Source: Lachnospiraceae bacterium (GTDB taxonomy: Bacteria > Bacillota > Clostridia > Lachnospirales > Lachnospiraceae). Taken from it: DNA of 50,114 bases. Below the pieces are notes generated by a model. It was not told the DNA's origin, made no database searches, and worked only from the letters and a program-made list of their open reading frames with translations. A program made the position numbers and the translations under genes. Below are positions 24,047 through 33,462 of this stretch, one piece after another. How positions within the stretch are numbered: position 1 is the stretch's first letter; each line of letters opens with the position of its first letter. The stretch is taken from assembly GCA_016281555.1 (NCBI GenBank), contig JAEEIV010000045.1, positions 1-50,114 of the forward strand, in the 5' to 3' direction.

Positions 24047-25144
24047 ATGCAGAAATCCTTGATGGTTGGTCTTACCGAAAAAGACATGAATGCGGTTATT
24101 CACACTTTTGATCTGAAACCGTATTACTATCCGACCCTTTTCCCGTTGAAGGAAACGAAGACCCTGACGTGGAAGATGTTGGTCGCGCAGACCGGTCTGA
24201 AAATCGCCGCCGATCTGGTGGCGCGTGGTGCGACTTCGCAGAAGAAGACCCGTCAGGCCATTTCCAAGATCATGGGTGACATCCCCAAACTGATGATCAG
24301 CCGTGAAATGTTGGAAGACGAACTGACCGATTACGACATCATGATCGCGATGTCCGCCGGCGATCCCGATCTGGTCGCCCTTGTGGAAGCATGGGCCGAA
24401 GATACGAAGTATTGTTGGACCGGCATCGCGGCCCGTGCCGAATGGATCGCCCTGAAAGAAATTTCCGCCGGCAAGGTCGTCTTCACCAATTCCAACAACG
24501 CCGCCGTCGTGACCGAATACGATGTCGACTACGATCTGGCCGCCGCGCAGAAGATCGGTGTCAACACTTCTTGGGCCGCCGGTACGTCCGCGAAGCCGCT
24601 TACCAAAGACTTCCCGGCCGCCATCGCCGCCGCGAAGGCTCTCGGCGTCACGCCGAAGTTCGCCTTCATGAACGTTGATACCTTCAATCAGTTCGCAAGT
24701 CAGGAAGAAGTCGTCAAGAAGTGTCAGTCCCTGATCGCCAATCTTTCCGATTACACCGACGCCGTTGACGTCGCAACCGTGAACGGCTATCTGGCGAAGA
24801 AGAAGGAACTTTACAAGGGTTTGCAGATCATCGTCATCGATCAGGACATCACGATCGAACTTGCCGATGGTTCGCAGTCGACCGGCAACCCGTTCGACGA
24901 CAACGTGGTCATGTTCAGCGAAAGCAAGGTTCTTGGAAACACTTGGTGGAAGAAGCCTATCGACTTCACCCGTCGTTCCAAGACTTCGACCGCCGTCATG
25001 GCCATGAACGGTCACACCCTGATCAAGAAGTATTCCGAAGAATCGCCGGTCAAGGAAGTCACCGAAGGCATCGCGAATCTTTTCCCGGCATGGAACCTTT
25101 CCGAACGTTCCATCCTGATGAAGACCAACGCGAATTCGTGGTAA
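24047..25144 (+). CDS. Major capsid protein
   Basis: A 365-residue protein with the pattern of lambda-gpE/HK97-like capsid proteins: an N-terminal arm (KPYYYPTLFPLKETKTLTW), a central PKLMISREMLEDELTDYD region, an Ala-rich A-domain helix (FPAAIAAAKALGVTPKFAF), and the C-terminal KELYKGLQIIVIDQDITIEL strands. Its codon choice is slightly more relaxed than its neighbours (it includes GGT, CTG and one CTC), as in a highly expressed gene. It ends 60 bases before the connector gene, with a hairpin between. Confidence 0.9.
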   Translation: MQKSLMVGLTEKDMNAVIHTFDLKPYYYPTLFPLKETKTLTWKMLVAQTGLKIAADLVARGATSQKKTRQAISKIMGDIPKLMISREMLEDELTDYDIMIAMSAGDPDLVALVEAWAEDTKYCWTGIAARAEWIALKEISAGKVVFTNSNNAAVVTEYDVDYDLAAAQKIGVNTSWAAGTSAKPLTKDFPAAIAAAKALGVTPKFAFMNVDTFNQFASQEEVVKKCQSLIANLSDYTDAVDVATVNGYLAKKKELYKGLQIIVIDQDITIELADGSQSTGNPFDDNVVMFSESKVLGNTWWKKPIDFTRRSKTSTAVMAMNGHTLIKKYSEESPVKEVTEGIANLFPAWNLSERSILMKTNANSW

Positions 25145-25156
25145 CAATCATCCGCC

Positions 25157-25182
25157 GGGCCGGCGGTTTCGGCCGCCGGTCC
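25157..25182 (+). other. Hairpin after the major capsid gene
   Basis: GGGCCGGCGG (25157-25166) pairs with CCGCCGGTCC (25173-25182), with one G-U pair, over a 6-base loop. No T-run follows, so it more likely stabilises the capsid message or partly terminates than acts as a full terminator. Confidence 0.55.
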
Positions 25183-25204
25183 TGACGGAATCCATTCCTT
25201 TCGT

Positions 25205-25522
25205 ATGATCAACACAAATAGACAATACATCCACGCAACCTTGTCGCGGTTCAACGTCGACGCCGACACGATTGACCTGATCATGGCCGATCACGACGGT
25301 CTGGACGTTCAGTCTTTGGACGTTCGCGCGTGCAAGATGGCCATGTATCAGTCCCTTTCGAACATCTTGCCGTTGGCCAACATCAGCGAAGGCGGATATT
25401 CTATTTCATGGAACACCGAAGCCTTCAAGTTGTGGTACAAGTCACTTTGTTCGGAATTGGGTGTCGACAACGTGTTGGAAGACGACAAGATGGACGTCGA
25501 AGATCGATCTTACATGTGGTAA
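25205..25522 (+). CDS. Head-tail connector (adaptor) protein
   Basis: A 105-residue helical protein in adaptor position, directly after the capsid gene and before the closure proteins. The pattern (LSRFNVDADTIDLIMADHDGLD; YSISWNTEAFKLWYKSL) resembles Bacteroidota phage gp6/DUF6706-type connectors. It would dock on the portal ring. Confidence 0.75.
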   Translation: MINTNRQYIHATLSRFNVDADTIDLIMADHDGLDVQSLDVRACKMAMYQSLSNILPLANISEGGYSISWNTEAFKLWYKSLCSELGVDNVLEDDKMDVEDRSYMW

Positions 25523-25525
25523 ACC

Positions 25526-25864
25526 ATGCCGAAGGTCCGACAATATCCGCATTTCCTTTTCGTCCAGACGGCCGCATCAGGCGCCGTTCAGGACGCGGAC
25601 GGCAATTGGGTCCCGAAAACGACGTCGTGGACGTTGGTCGGCCCTTGCCGCGAAGAAACCGGCGGACGTGGATCGAAAGTGATGTTGACGGACGGACGGA
25701 CCGTTGTTTTCACGGCCCTGATCCAATGTCCGGTCGGATCGCCGAAGATCACGGAAGGATCCAAGATCATGGTCGCCAACGACAACGCCGGAACCGACGT
25801 CCGCGTCACCGGCGAATGCCTGAAATCGGATCCCGGACAATTGCACACGCGCCATTGGATATGA
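25526..25864 (+). CDS. Head closure (stopper) protein
   Basis: A 112-residue beta-barrel-like protein (PHFLFVQTAASGAVQDADGN; GRTVVFTALIQCPVG) in the stopper position of the connector cluster. It overlaps the next gene by four bases (ATGA at 25861). Position is the main evidence. Confidence 0.7.
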   Translation: MPKVRQYPHFLFVQTAASGAVQDADGNWVPKTTSWTLVGPCREETGGRGSKVMLTDGRTVVFTALIQCPVGSPKITEGSKIMVANDNAGTDVRVTGECLKSDPGQLHTRHWI

Positions 25865-26337
25865 TCACGCCGAAGTTCACGACCGACGACATCCGCCGCC
25901 GTTTCGACCGGTTCCTTGAAGCGATCGAACGACGTGAATTGAAGCGCCTTCAATATTTGGGCGAAATGTGCGTGACGCACGCAAGGTCAATCCCGGCCGA
26001 TCGTGGATTCCATGACCGCACCGGAAACCTTCGGTCTTCGATCGGTTACGTCATCTTCAAGGATGGCGTCGCCATTCAGGACAACTTCGCAGAAGTAAAC
26101 GGCCCGGAAGGCGGAAACGCCGCCGAAGCCATCCAGAAGTCGAAGACCGTCGCCGACCGTGCGGCCCGGAAGCATCCGACCGGCTTTTGCCTTGTCGTGA
26201 CGGCCGGCATGGAATACGCCATCTATGTCGAATCGAAGGGACGCGACGTCCTTGCATCGGCGGAAGCGCTTGCACGACGCGAAATGCCGAAGATGATGGA
26301 AGAACTTGTCAACAACATCAAAAGCGCAATTGAATGA
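25861..26337 (+). CDS. HK97 gp10-like neck/tail-completion protein
   Basis: A 158-residue protein with the gp10-like order: a long N-terminal helix (RRRFDRFLEAIERRELKRL), ARSIPADRGFHDRTGNLRSSIGYV (the family's T-G-x-L-R-x-S core), and a late GMEYAIYVESKGRDVL segment. It overlaps the stopper and tail terminator genes by four bases at each end. Confidence 0.82.
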   Translation: MITPKFTTDDIRRRFDRFLEAIERRELKRLQYLGEMCVTHARSIPADRGFHDRTGNLRSSIGYVIFKDGVAIQDNFAEVNGPEGGNAAEAIQKSKTVADRAARKHPTGFCLVVTAGMEYAIYVESKGRDVLASAEALARREMPKMMEELVNNIKSAIE

Positions 26338-26738
26338 AGACGACCTTTGATCTGAACACCCTGATGTTCCGGTTCCTTTCGGGCCTGAATTTGGGTATCA
26401 CGGGCGGCATCTACAAGGATGAACGTCCGGACGGGTCGGCGCTTGAAGACATCGTTGTGAACACGATCGACCTGACCGCCGACTATGCGCCGCAAATCGC
26501 GACGTCGAACATCAACATCCATGTCCCTGATCTGGACCTGACGATCAACGGCAAGCCGCAGAAGAAGGAAGACATGGCCCGTTTGGCATCCCTGACGGAC
26601 ACGATCCTGACGGCGATCCGGGGCCATCACTTCGACGATTGCGGCACCGTGATCCAAAGTCAGGTCGTCTTGAAGGATGAAGATGTCGCCGGCCAACACT
26701 ATACGAACATCCGAATCGGATGGTATTTGCACGAATAA
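26334..26738 (+). CDS. Tail terminator protein
   Basis: A 134-residue alpha/beta protein placed between the gp10-like neck protein and the major tail protein. It has the pattern of Bacteroidota tail terminators (GITGGIYKDERPDGSALEDIV; HYTNIRIGWYLHE at the end). It would cap the tail tube before joining to the head. Confidence 0.75.
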   Translation: MKTTFDLNTLMFRFLSGLNLGITGGIYKDERPDGSALEDIVVNTIDLTADYAPQIATSNINIHVPDLDLTINGKPQKKEDMARLASLTDTILTAIRGHHFDDCGTVIQSQVVLKDEDVAGQHYTNIRIGWYLHE

Positions 26739-26765
26739 TTTGTTCACCAAAAAACACACACGAAT

Positions 26766-27326
26766 ATGAGCATGATTACAATTGGACTGAAAGCCGTTCT
26801 GGTAGGCACCGCCATCACCGACAAGACCGCCGCGCAGATCCGCGCGGCCGTGAACGCCGCGACGTTCAAGAAGATCGGCAAGGTCTATCAGGATACGGCG
26901 CAGATCAGTCAGGACGCCGCCGAAGTGACCGAACACTTCGAAGAAGGCAAGTCCGCGCCCGAAGTCCGTCGCAAGAAACGGAAGATCCCGGCCGCGAAGT
27001 TTTCCATCATGAACCCGTCCGGCCTTCATCTGACCAACTATGAAGGCGGCGAAGCCGTCGACACGGCCGGTTGGGGTACTGACGGAAGCGAAGCCGTCGC
27101 CAACAAGTGCATCATCCTTGTCGCCGAACAAGGTCTGACCTTCGTCATTCCGAACGCCGACATCGATGCGGTCCTGAACGGAAACCTTTCCGCATCCGGC
27201 ATCCTTCTTCTGGAAGTGACCGTCACGCCGTTGACCAACACGGGCAAGTCGATCTACGCCTTCCCGTCTTCCATGATCACCGCGACCGGCACCGAAGATG
27301 CGGATCCTACGGTCCCGAATAACTAA
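26766..27326 (+). CDS. Major tail (tube) protein
   Basis: A 186-residue protein upstream of a terminator and the tail chaperones, as for siphovirus tube proteins. It is beta-rich, with KFSIMNPSGLHLTNYEGGEAV and GLTFVIPNADIDAVLNGNLS segments. The strong terminator right after it (27353-27389) fits a need for more tube protein than chaperone. Confidence 0.82.
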   Translation: MSMITIGLKAVLVGTAITDKTAAQIRAAVNAATFKKIGKVYQDTAQISQDAAEVTEHFEEGKSAPEVRRKKRKIPAAKFSIMNPSGLHLTNYEGGEAVDTAGWGTDGSEAVANKCIILVAEQGLTFVIPNADIDAVLNGNLSASGILLLEVTVTPLTNTGKSIYAFPSSMITATGTEDADPTVPNN

Positions 27327-27352
27327 CGGATCAACGTCCATTTCACTAACCG

Positions 27353-27389
27353 ACGACCCGATGTCATCATAAAACGTCGGGTCGTTTTT
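27353..27389 (+). terminator. Rho-independent terminator after the major tail gene
   Basis: ACGACCCGA (27353-27361) pairs with TCGGGTCGT (27377-27385) across a 15-base loop and is followed by T4. It probably lowers transcription of the downstream chaperone and tape-measure genes. Confidence 0.8.
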
Positions 27390-27401
27390 CAAATTATAGC
27401 A

Positions 27402-27968
27402 ATGGAAGAAGATATTAAGACAAAGGAAACGATTGAATTGGACGAACTGAAACGGCTGATCGGCAAGGGTCAGACGTTCACGATCCGTCGTGTCGTCATG
27501 GTCCGGCCGAAGGGCCTTTTCGGCTTCATGAAGAAGCGGATCCGCAAGGAAGAAGAACTGACGTTCGAAATCAAGGAAGCGACACTTGCGACGATGGACC
27601 GGTTGTCGGCCGAAGGGATCCAGATGGTGATCGACGACAACCTTCTGACCGCGAAGGCCGGGAACGCAACCGGCGAAGCGCACAAGTTGGCGCACGACAA
27701 CGCGATCAGGATGGCCAAATACGTCGCATTGGCCGTGTTGGGCGAAGACTTCACGCCGGCGATCCAGATGCCGGGCGGCCGCGTCAAGTATGTCGAAGAC
27801 ACGGCCCGTCTGGACGAACTGACGAAGTTGTTCGCGCACGCCATCAAGCCGTCGGATCTTTTCAAGTTGTGTGTCACCATCAACGCGATCGAAAATCTGC
27901 CGGATTTTACAAATTGTATCAGATTAGTAAGCGCAAGCCGCACGACGATCCCGAATCTGATACAATAA
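27402..27968 (+). CDS. Tail assembly chaperone 1 (gpG-like)
   Basis: A 188-residue protein just before a second small ORF in the -1 frame and the tape measure gene, the usual place for siphovirus tail chaperones. It has GLFGFMKKRIRKEEELTFEIKEATL and a helical LSAEGIQMVIDDNL region. The stop TAA (27966-27968) overlaps the next ATG as TAATG. A 13-bp inverted repeat surrounds the end of the gene. Confidence 0.75.
   Translation: MEEDIKTKETIELDELKRLIGKGQTFTIRRVVMVRPKGLFGFMKKRIRKEEELTFEIKEATLATMDRLSAEGIQMVIDDNLLTAKAGNATGEAHKLAHDNAIRMAKYVALAVLGEDFTPAIQMPGGRVKYVEDTARLDELTKLFAHAIKPSDLFKLCVTINAIENLPDFTNCIRLVSASRTTIPNLIQ
27913..27966 (+). promoter_or_regulatory. 13-bp perfect inverted repeat at the chaperone 1/2 junction
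   Basis: ATTGTATCAGATT (27913-27925) and AATCTGATACAAT (27954-27966) are exact reverse complements separated by 28 bases. The right arm ends at the stop of chaperone 1 and abuts ATG 27968 of chaperone 2. The RNA hairpin would hide that start until a ribosome finishing chaperone 1 opens it. Confidence 0.7.
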
Positions 27969-28180
27969 TGAAGGGCCTTCGATCGCCCTACGGTCAGCGC
28001 GGCGCGATCTGCCAACATTTCGGTTGGACGTGGGACTACCTTCATCACGGGATCGCATGGTCCATTGTGGAAAGGATCATGATCGACCTTCCGACATACG
28101 TCAAGAAAGGCGACGAAGACCTTGTTCTGACGGCTGACAATGCGGAAGATATTATGAACTATGTCAATCAAATGATGTGA
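27968..28180 (+). CDS. Tail assembly chaperone 2 (gpT-like)
   Basis: A 70-residue protein (if ATG 27968 is used) with GAICQHFGWTWDYLHHGIAWSIVERIMID, a pattern I associate with the second small ORF before tape measure genes in Bacteroidota phages. The frame is open upstream (at least to 27869), so a -1 frameshift product fused to chaperone 1 is formally possible. I see no canonical slippery heptamer, so coupled re-initiation at TAATG is preferred. It overlaps the tape measure start (28177). Confidence 0.7.
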   Translation: MKGLRSPYGQRGAICQHFGWTWDYLHHGIAWSIVERIMIDLPTYVKKGDEDLVLTADNAEDIMNYVNQMM

Positions 28181-31100
28181 TGAATACGGACAACGGCGCA
28201 TTGGAATTTGAATCGACGATCGACAATGACCTTCTGGACAAGGCCATCGATCAGTCGGTGAAGAAAATGGAAGGAATGGTTGATTCCTTCGTCAAGGGTG
28301 GCGAAGAAATGGACGATGCGATGAAGATCACGACCAAAAACATCGAGATCCAGAAGAAGGTGATCGCCGATCTGGAACGTCAGATCTTCGACCTGAATCA
28401 GCAAATCGACGCCCTTTCGCCCGGAACCGCGCAAGATGAACTTCGTCGTCAGGCCGAAGCCGCGACGAAGGAACTGAACGCGGAAAAGGACGCCTTGAAG
28501 ATGATGAAGGCGCAAGTCGACGCGAACGAAAAGTCGCAAGTCAGCCTTCGCACCCGGATCCGCGAACTGACCGAAGATCTGGTCCGTCTGGAAACGGCCG
28601 GTCAGCGCGAAACCGAACAATATCGTGAAAAGCAAGCCGAATTGGCCAAACTGACGGACGCCTATTCGGACGCCCGTGATCAGGCCCGGCGCATGGCATC
28701 CGACGAAGCGGTCTTTCAGGGGATCGTGTCGGGGTTGGGCGGCATCGCCGGCGCCGCATCCGCCGCACAAGGCGCGATGGGCCTTCTGGCCGGCGAAAAC
28801 GAAAACCTTCAAAAGATCATGTTGAAGGTTCAGTCCCTAATGTCGATCACCATCGGCCTTCAACAAGTCGAACAAGCCTTGAACAAGGATTCGTCGTTCA
28901 TGTTGAACGTCGTCGCGAAGGCCAAAACGGCCCTTGCGACCGCGACGACCAGACTTGGAACGGCGCTTCGCCTGACCAACGTTCAGGCAAAGGCCCTGAT
29001 GGCAACCCTAACGTTGGGCCTTTCCGTCGCCATCACGGCCGTGATCGCCCTGATCGAACGGTTCAAGGCGCGTCAGGAAGCCGAAAAGGAAGCGATGGAA
29101 GAATCCATCAAGGCCCTTGAAGAAAAACGGAAGAAGTTGGACGGCATTGCCGACGAATACGGCAAGCAAGTCGCCGCGATCGAACGCCTTCGTTCCGTCA
29201 TGAAGTCGGAAACGGCCGGATATAACGACAAGATCGACGCGATCAACCAACTTCGTCAGATCATCCCGGATTACAACGCGAAGTTGTCGAAGGAAGGTGA
29301 CGTCATTTGGGAAAACAAAACGGCCCTTGACGAATATCTGGTCGCCCTTGACAAGTCGCTTCGATACAAGGCCGCCATGCAAGAACTTGAAGACGTGTAC
29401 GCCAATCTTTACAAGGCGCAACGCGACTTTTATCAGGCATACGGCGACAAGTCCTTGCAAGACTTGTATCAGGAAGCCTTCGCCGCACGCGGATTCAAGC
29501 CGTCCGATTCGATCGAACCGTACATTCAGGAAGGCATCAAGAAACAAGTCGATGCATTCTACAACCTTGCGAAAGGTCAGATCGACGGACTTGAACAACA
29601 AGCGAAGGACATCATCGCATTCATGGACAAGAATTCCTTGTCGCCGATGAAGACGACCGGCGGCAAGCCGACCGGCGGCAAGGGGTCTGATCAGTCTGAC
29701 GCATTCAAGGACAATTTGGCGAAGATGAAGGCCCTTTATGACGAATACAATCGTTGGGTTGCGTCTTCCGACAAGATCGTCCGCGACGCGGCCGCCGAAC
29801 AATTCGCGTCCATCCTGAAAGAAGGCGATTCGTACCTTCACTATCTGGAAAATCAGCGCGACGCGATCATGCAGATCAGCAACCGGACCGCCGAACAAGA
29901 AGCGCACCTTCTGGAACTGAATTCGGCCATCGCCGAAGAAACGACCCGGACCGTCATCGCCGACTTTTCAAGCGCCTTGCAAGATCAGTTGTCGAAGGCC
30001 GACGACGTGATCGCGAAGTTGAACATCATCCGGGAAAAGCGCGACCAGATCGACGACAACGACCCGGACGCGGCCGGCAAGAAGGACGTCTTGAATCAGG
30101 CCGAAACGAACGTCACCGGTCAGATCCGCGAACAATACGACCAGATGTTGACCGAATACGGCAACTTCGAACAACGCAAGCAAGCCATCATCGACGAATA
30201 CGACGAAAAACGCCGGATCGCCGCCGCCAATCAGGACGAAGAAATGATCCAACGCCTGAATGAAGCGCAAGCGAAGGCGTTGTCGTCCCTTGCATCCGGC
30301 GACCTGATGAATTCCGATTCGTGGGCCATGCTTTTCGGCAATCTGGACGAACTGACCGCGCAACAAATCGACGTGTTGGTCCGCGAAATCGAATCGAAGT
30401 TCGATTCCCTTTCCGGGATCTTCGATCCGGTCGATCTGCAATCCATCCGGTCCAAACTGAACGAAGCAAAGTCGATATTGGTTCAGGACAATCCGTTCAA
30501 GGCGATCGGCGTCAGCATCAAGGCGATCTTCGAAGATGCCGGTGACGATTCGAAGGATTCGGCCGCGAAGATCAAGAAGAATTGGAATAACCTTGCCGAA
30601 GCGACGGACAAGTCCTTCGATTTCGTCGCGGACGCGATCAATTCTTGCGATTTCCTGAAAGACGCGATCGGCGACGTGGGCGCGACCGCCATTTCATCCC
30701 TTGCGACCGTTGCCGCGACGTCCATCGCCGTTGCGACGGCCATCAAGACGGCGGAAAAATCATCCATTATCCTTGCCATCATTCAGGCGGCCTTGACGGT
30801 CATTCAGGCCGTGATCGCCGTGATCAAATCCATTCTTGGAAATCAGGACAAGCAATTCGAAGAAAAGATCAAATCGTGGAAGTCTTCCGTCGAAGATCTG
30901 AAAAACGCGTACACGCAACTTTCGTGGGAAATCGAACATACGTTGGGCGCGGCCATCTATGAACAACAACGTCAGGCGATCGCGAACATGCAGATGCAAC
31001 AATACTACCTTCGTCAGATGATCCGCGCCGAAAGCGCGAAGAAGAAGTCCGACGAAGACAAGTTGCGCGAATACCGGGAACAAATCGCCGATCTGGACCG

Positions 31101-31722
31101 CGACATCGCCGACATGTTGGACGACATCACCGAAGACATCTTGCAGACGACTGCGAAGGACTTTTCCGATGAATTGGGCGACGCGTTGGCCGAAGCATTC
31201 AGCAAGGGCAAGGACGCGGCCGAAGACTTCGAAAACGCCGTGAACGGCATCCTTCGGAACGCCATCCTGAATCAGTTGAAGAAACGGTTCCTTGAACAAG
31301 GTCTTCAATCGGCCCTTGACAACCTTGAAAAATCGATGGGATATTGGGACGGCGACAAGTTCATCTTCGACGGCCTGACCCAATCCGAAGTCGACGCCTT
31401 CAAAAGTCAGGTCAGCATGATCGGCGAACAATTCCAAAACGCCCTTGAAGCCTACAAGGACATTTTCAGCGAAGTCACCGACGAAGAAGGCATGACCGGA
31501 TCCGGGATCAAAGGTGTCACGGAAGAAACGGCGTCCGTCCTTGTCGGTCAGATCGACGCGATCCGGATCAACCAAATGGAATCGTTGGAAGCGATCCGGC
31601 AACAACTTGTGTATTTGTCCGCGATCGCGCAAAACACGTCCTTCAACCGGAATCTGGCGAAGTTGGATGACATCATCCGGCTTCTGGACACGGACACTTT
31701 GCGCGGCAACGGTTTATCATAA
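28177..31722 (+). CDS. Tape measure protein
   Basis: A 1181-residue protein, the second longest in the window, after the tail chaperones. The N-terminal 170 residues are coiled coil (VIADLERQIFDLNQQIDAL). Hydrophobic segments follow at about 185-205 and 285-300, and again near 840-890 (TVAATSIAVATAIKT; AIIQAALTVIQAVIAVI). Long helical charged stretches fill the rest. It would set tail length and leave through the tip during DNA entry. Its length implies a tail of roughly 170-180 nm on the usual 1.5 angstrom per residue rule. Confidence 0.92.
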   Translation: MMNTDNGALEFESTIDNDLLDKAIDQSVKKMEGMVDSFVKGGEEMDDAMKITTKNIEIQKKVIADLERQIFDLNQQIDALSPGTAQDELRRQAEAATKELNAEKDALKMMKAQVDANEKSQVSLRTRIRELTEDLVRLETAGQRETEQYREKQAELAKLTDAYSDARDQARRMASDEAVFQGIVSGLGGIAGAASAAQGAMGLLAGENENLQKIMLKVQSLMSITIGLQQVEQALNKDSSFMLNVVAKAKTALATATTRLGTALRLTNVQAKALMATLTLGLSVAITAVIALIERFKARQEAEKEAMEESIKALEEKRKKLDGIADEYGKQVAAIERLRSVMKSETAGYNDKIDAINQLRQIIPDYNAKLSKEGDVIWENKTALDEYLVALDKSLRYKAAMQELEDVYANLYKAQRDFYQAYGDKSLQDLYQEAFAARGFKPSDSIEPYIQEGIKKQVDAFYNLAKGQIDGLEQQAKDIIAFMDKNSLSPMKTTGGKPTGGKGSDQSDAFKDNLAKMKALYDEYNRWVASSDKIVRDAAAEQFASILKEGDSYLHYLENQRDAIMQISNRTAEQEAHLLELNSAIAEETTRTVIADFSSALQDQLSKADDVIAKLNIIREKRDQIDDNDPDAAGKKDVLNQAETNVTGQIREQYDQMLTEYGNFEQRKQAIIDEYDEKRRIAAANQDEEMIQRLNEAQAKALSSLASGDLMNSDSWAMLFGNLDELTAQQIDVLVREIESKFDSLSGIFDPVDLQSIRSKLNEAKSILVQDNPFKAIGVSIKAIFEDAGDDSKDSAAKIKKNWNNLAEATDKSFDFVADAINSCDFLKDAIGDVGATAISSLATVAATSIAVATAIKTAEKSSIILAIIQAALTVIQAVIAVIKSILGNQDKQFEEKIKSWKSSVEDLKNAYTQLSWEIEHTLGAAIYEQQRQAIANMQMQQYYLRQMIRAESAKKKSDEDKLREYREQIADLDRDIADMLDDITEDILQTTAKDFSDELGDALAEAFSKGKDAAEDFENAVNGILRNAILNQLKKRFLEQGLQSALDNLEKSMGYWDGDKFIFDGLTQSEVDAFKSQVSMIGEQFQNALEAYKDIFSEVTDEEGMTGSGIKGVTEETASVLVGQIDAIRINQMESLEAIRQQLVYLSAIAQNTSFNRNLAKLDDIIRLLDTDTLRGNGLS

Positions 31723-31735
31723 ATCATTGATAATT

Positions 31736-32248
31736 ATGAAGTTAGCAAGAAATTTGGCAAAATCGGCAAAGGCGGCCGGGATCTGCAAGGATTGGCACGA
31801 CCGTCTTCGCGACCAAAACGACATCGCCGGGATGTTGGCCATGTACGTCAAAGGAATTGACTTCTGCATGGAACACGATTGGCCGGATCTGGAAACCCTT
31901 CGCCGGGAATTCGCCGGCGACCCGTTCGTCAGCGATCACGGGATCTTCATCGACAAGAAGGAAGTCAAAGTCGAGAACCGCGCGATGACGGTCCTTCTTG
32001 GCGCGTCAGAAGCCGCCATTCGGCAAAACGGATGGTCGGTGGGGGAAATCTACGTCCGGCACAATTCGGTCGCGAAATTGGCCGTTTCTGGCAATTCTTA
32101 CACCGTCCTTGACGTGTACGACAAGTCCGTCGTCAGGATCATCGCGACCGGGAACGCGAAGGTCATCGTCAAGAACCACAACAATTGCACGATCGACGTC
32201 GAACATGAACCGGCGGCCGTCGTGAAGATCAACAATCAAATCATTTAG
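31736..32248 (+). CDS. Conserved tail-region protein (170 aa)
   Basis: A 170-residue protein starting at ATG 31736. The N-terminal half is helical (MLAMYVKGIDFCMEHDWPDLETLRREF). The second half has repeating beta strands (GEIYVRHNSVAKLAVSGNSY; VRIIATGNAKVIVKNH) that could form a beta helix. I recall similar proteins between tape measure and Dit genes in Bacteroidota prophages. The function is unknown but probably tail assembly. Confidence 0.75.
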   Translation: MKLARNLAKSAKAAGICKDWHDRLRDQNDIAGMLAMYVKGIDFCMEHDWPDLETLRREFAGDPFVSDHGIFIDKKEVKVENRAMTVLLGASEAAIRQNGWSVGEIYVRHNSVAKLAVSGNSYTVLDVYDKSVVRIIATGNAKVIVKNHNNCTIDVEHEPAAVVKINNQII

Positions 32249-32250
32249 TC

Positions 32251-33462
32251 ATGGCGGAACCTAACAAAATATTGTACCTTCCATTCGACGAACCAGAAGG
32301 ATCGGCCGTCGCTTACGACTATTCGGCAAGCCGCGCGGACGGCGCCGTCAGCAATGCGATGTTCGTGACCGGAAAGGCCGGAAACGCGATCCGGTTCGAC
32401 GGATCCGGGACGTGCGAAGTGACGCAAAACGTCATGTCCGGCCGGATGAATTCCGATTTCACCCTGACGGCATGGGTGAAGACGATCGGCGTCACGACCG
32501 GATCGCCTTCGCGCCTGATCTGGACGTTCAATTACGAAGGTGTCGACAACTATTGGTCGCAAGAAATCCCGGTCGGACCTGACGCGTGGATCTTCGTCGC
32601 GATCGTCAGACGCGGAAACACCTTTTCCTTCTACCTGAACCTTGCATTGATCGCCGAAGTCACGCACGCCGGCACCATCAAGGGATTTTCGCTTGATCAA
32701 GATTACTATTCGACCGAATACGGCAAGGCCATCGTCGACGATCTTTCGATCTTCGATTCGGCCCTGACCGTCGACGAAATGTCCGGCCAGACGTCCAACA
32801 TCCGTTCGTTGGAATACTACATCGACGGCGTGAACTTCAAGGATTTCGGCGTCTTCGTCGCAAAGTCGAAGGGCCTGACGTCCCGGCCGAAGATGAAGAC
32901 GAACTTCAAGCAAAGTTGGGATTCCTATCACGGCGCCTTCGTGGACCTGAATCACAAGTACGTCGAAGAAAGGACCATCGTCCTTGATTGCTTCATCAAG
33001 ACCAACGTAGGCAAGATCGGATTCATCCGGAAGATGAACGCCTTCATGGCGGCATTCGACAAGAAGGGAACACATCGCCTGATGGTGGATCTTCATCCGA
33101 CGCATCCGCTTGTGTTCGAAGTGTACCTTGAAGGCGAAATCGATCCCGACAAGGTGTGGAACGACGACATCATGGTCGGGACGTTCCAACTGACCATGAA
33201 GGAACCGATGCCCGTCAAACGGGTCCTGAAACATGTGATGGCGTCGCAAGCGATGTCCGAAGTCTGGATCAAGATCACGACCAACAAGCGCGTTTCGATC
33301 TTTTGGGGCGACGGCACCTTCGTCGAAGACGTGTCCGGAACCGAACTGACCGTCCGTCACAACTATCAGCAAAACGGCGATTATTTCATCATCATCGCCG
33401 GTGTCATCGAAGAAGTAACCGAAACCGAAACTAATGCGATCATCGTATGGCCCAAAATATAA
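32251..33462 (+). CDS. LamG-domain distal tail (Dit-like) protein, copy 1
   Basis: A 403-residue protein. Residues 1-180 look like a LamG/concanavalin-type carbohydrate-binding domain (LYLPFDEPEGSAVAYDYSA; FTLTAWVKT; AWIFVAIVRRGNTFSFYLN). Residues about 187-403 are a Dit-like domain and closely match the whole next gene (YVEERTI-LDCFIKT; DPDKVW; PVKRVLK; FFWGDG-like strand). The last part has a PKD-like WGDGT motif. It overlaps the next gene by 16 bases. The LamG domain could bind host glycans at the tail tip. Confidence 0.8.
   Translation: MAEPNKILYLPFDEPEGSAVAYDYSASRADGAVSNAMFVTGKAGNAIRFDGSGTCEVTQNVMSGRMNSDFTLTAWVKTIGVTTGSPSRLIWTFNYEGVDNYWSQEIPVGPDAWIFVAIVRRGNTFSFYLNLALIAEVTHAGTIKGFSLDQDYYSTEYGKAIVDDLSIFDSALTVDEMSGQTSNIRSLEYYIDGVNFKDFGVFVAKSKGLTSRPKMKTNFKQSWDSYHGAFVDLNHKYVEERTIVLDCFIKTNVGKIGFIRKMNAFMAAFDKKGTHRLMVDLHPTHPLVFEVYLEGEIDPDKVWNDDIMVGTFQLTMKEPMPVKRVLKHVMASQAMSEVWIKITTNKRVSIFWGDGTFVEDVSGTELTVRHNYQQNGDYFIIIAGVIEEVTETETNAIIVWPKI

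Noticed and set aside
27869-27968. Programmed -1 frameshift joining the two tail chaperones
   Set aside because: The frames overlap in the right sense, but I find no X-XXY-YYZ slippery site in the right phase. Stop/start coupling with a hairpin explains the layout. A fusion product is not excluded.
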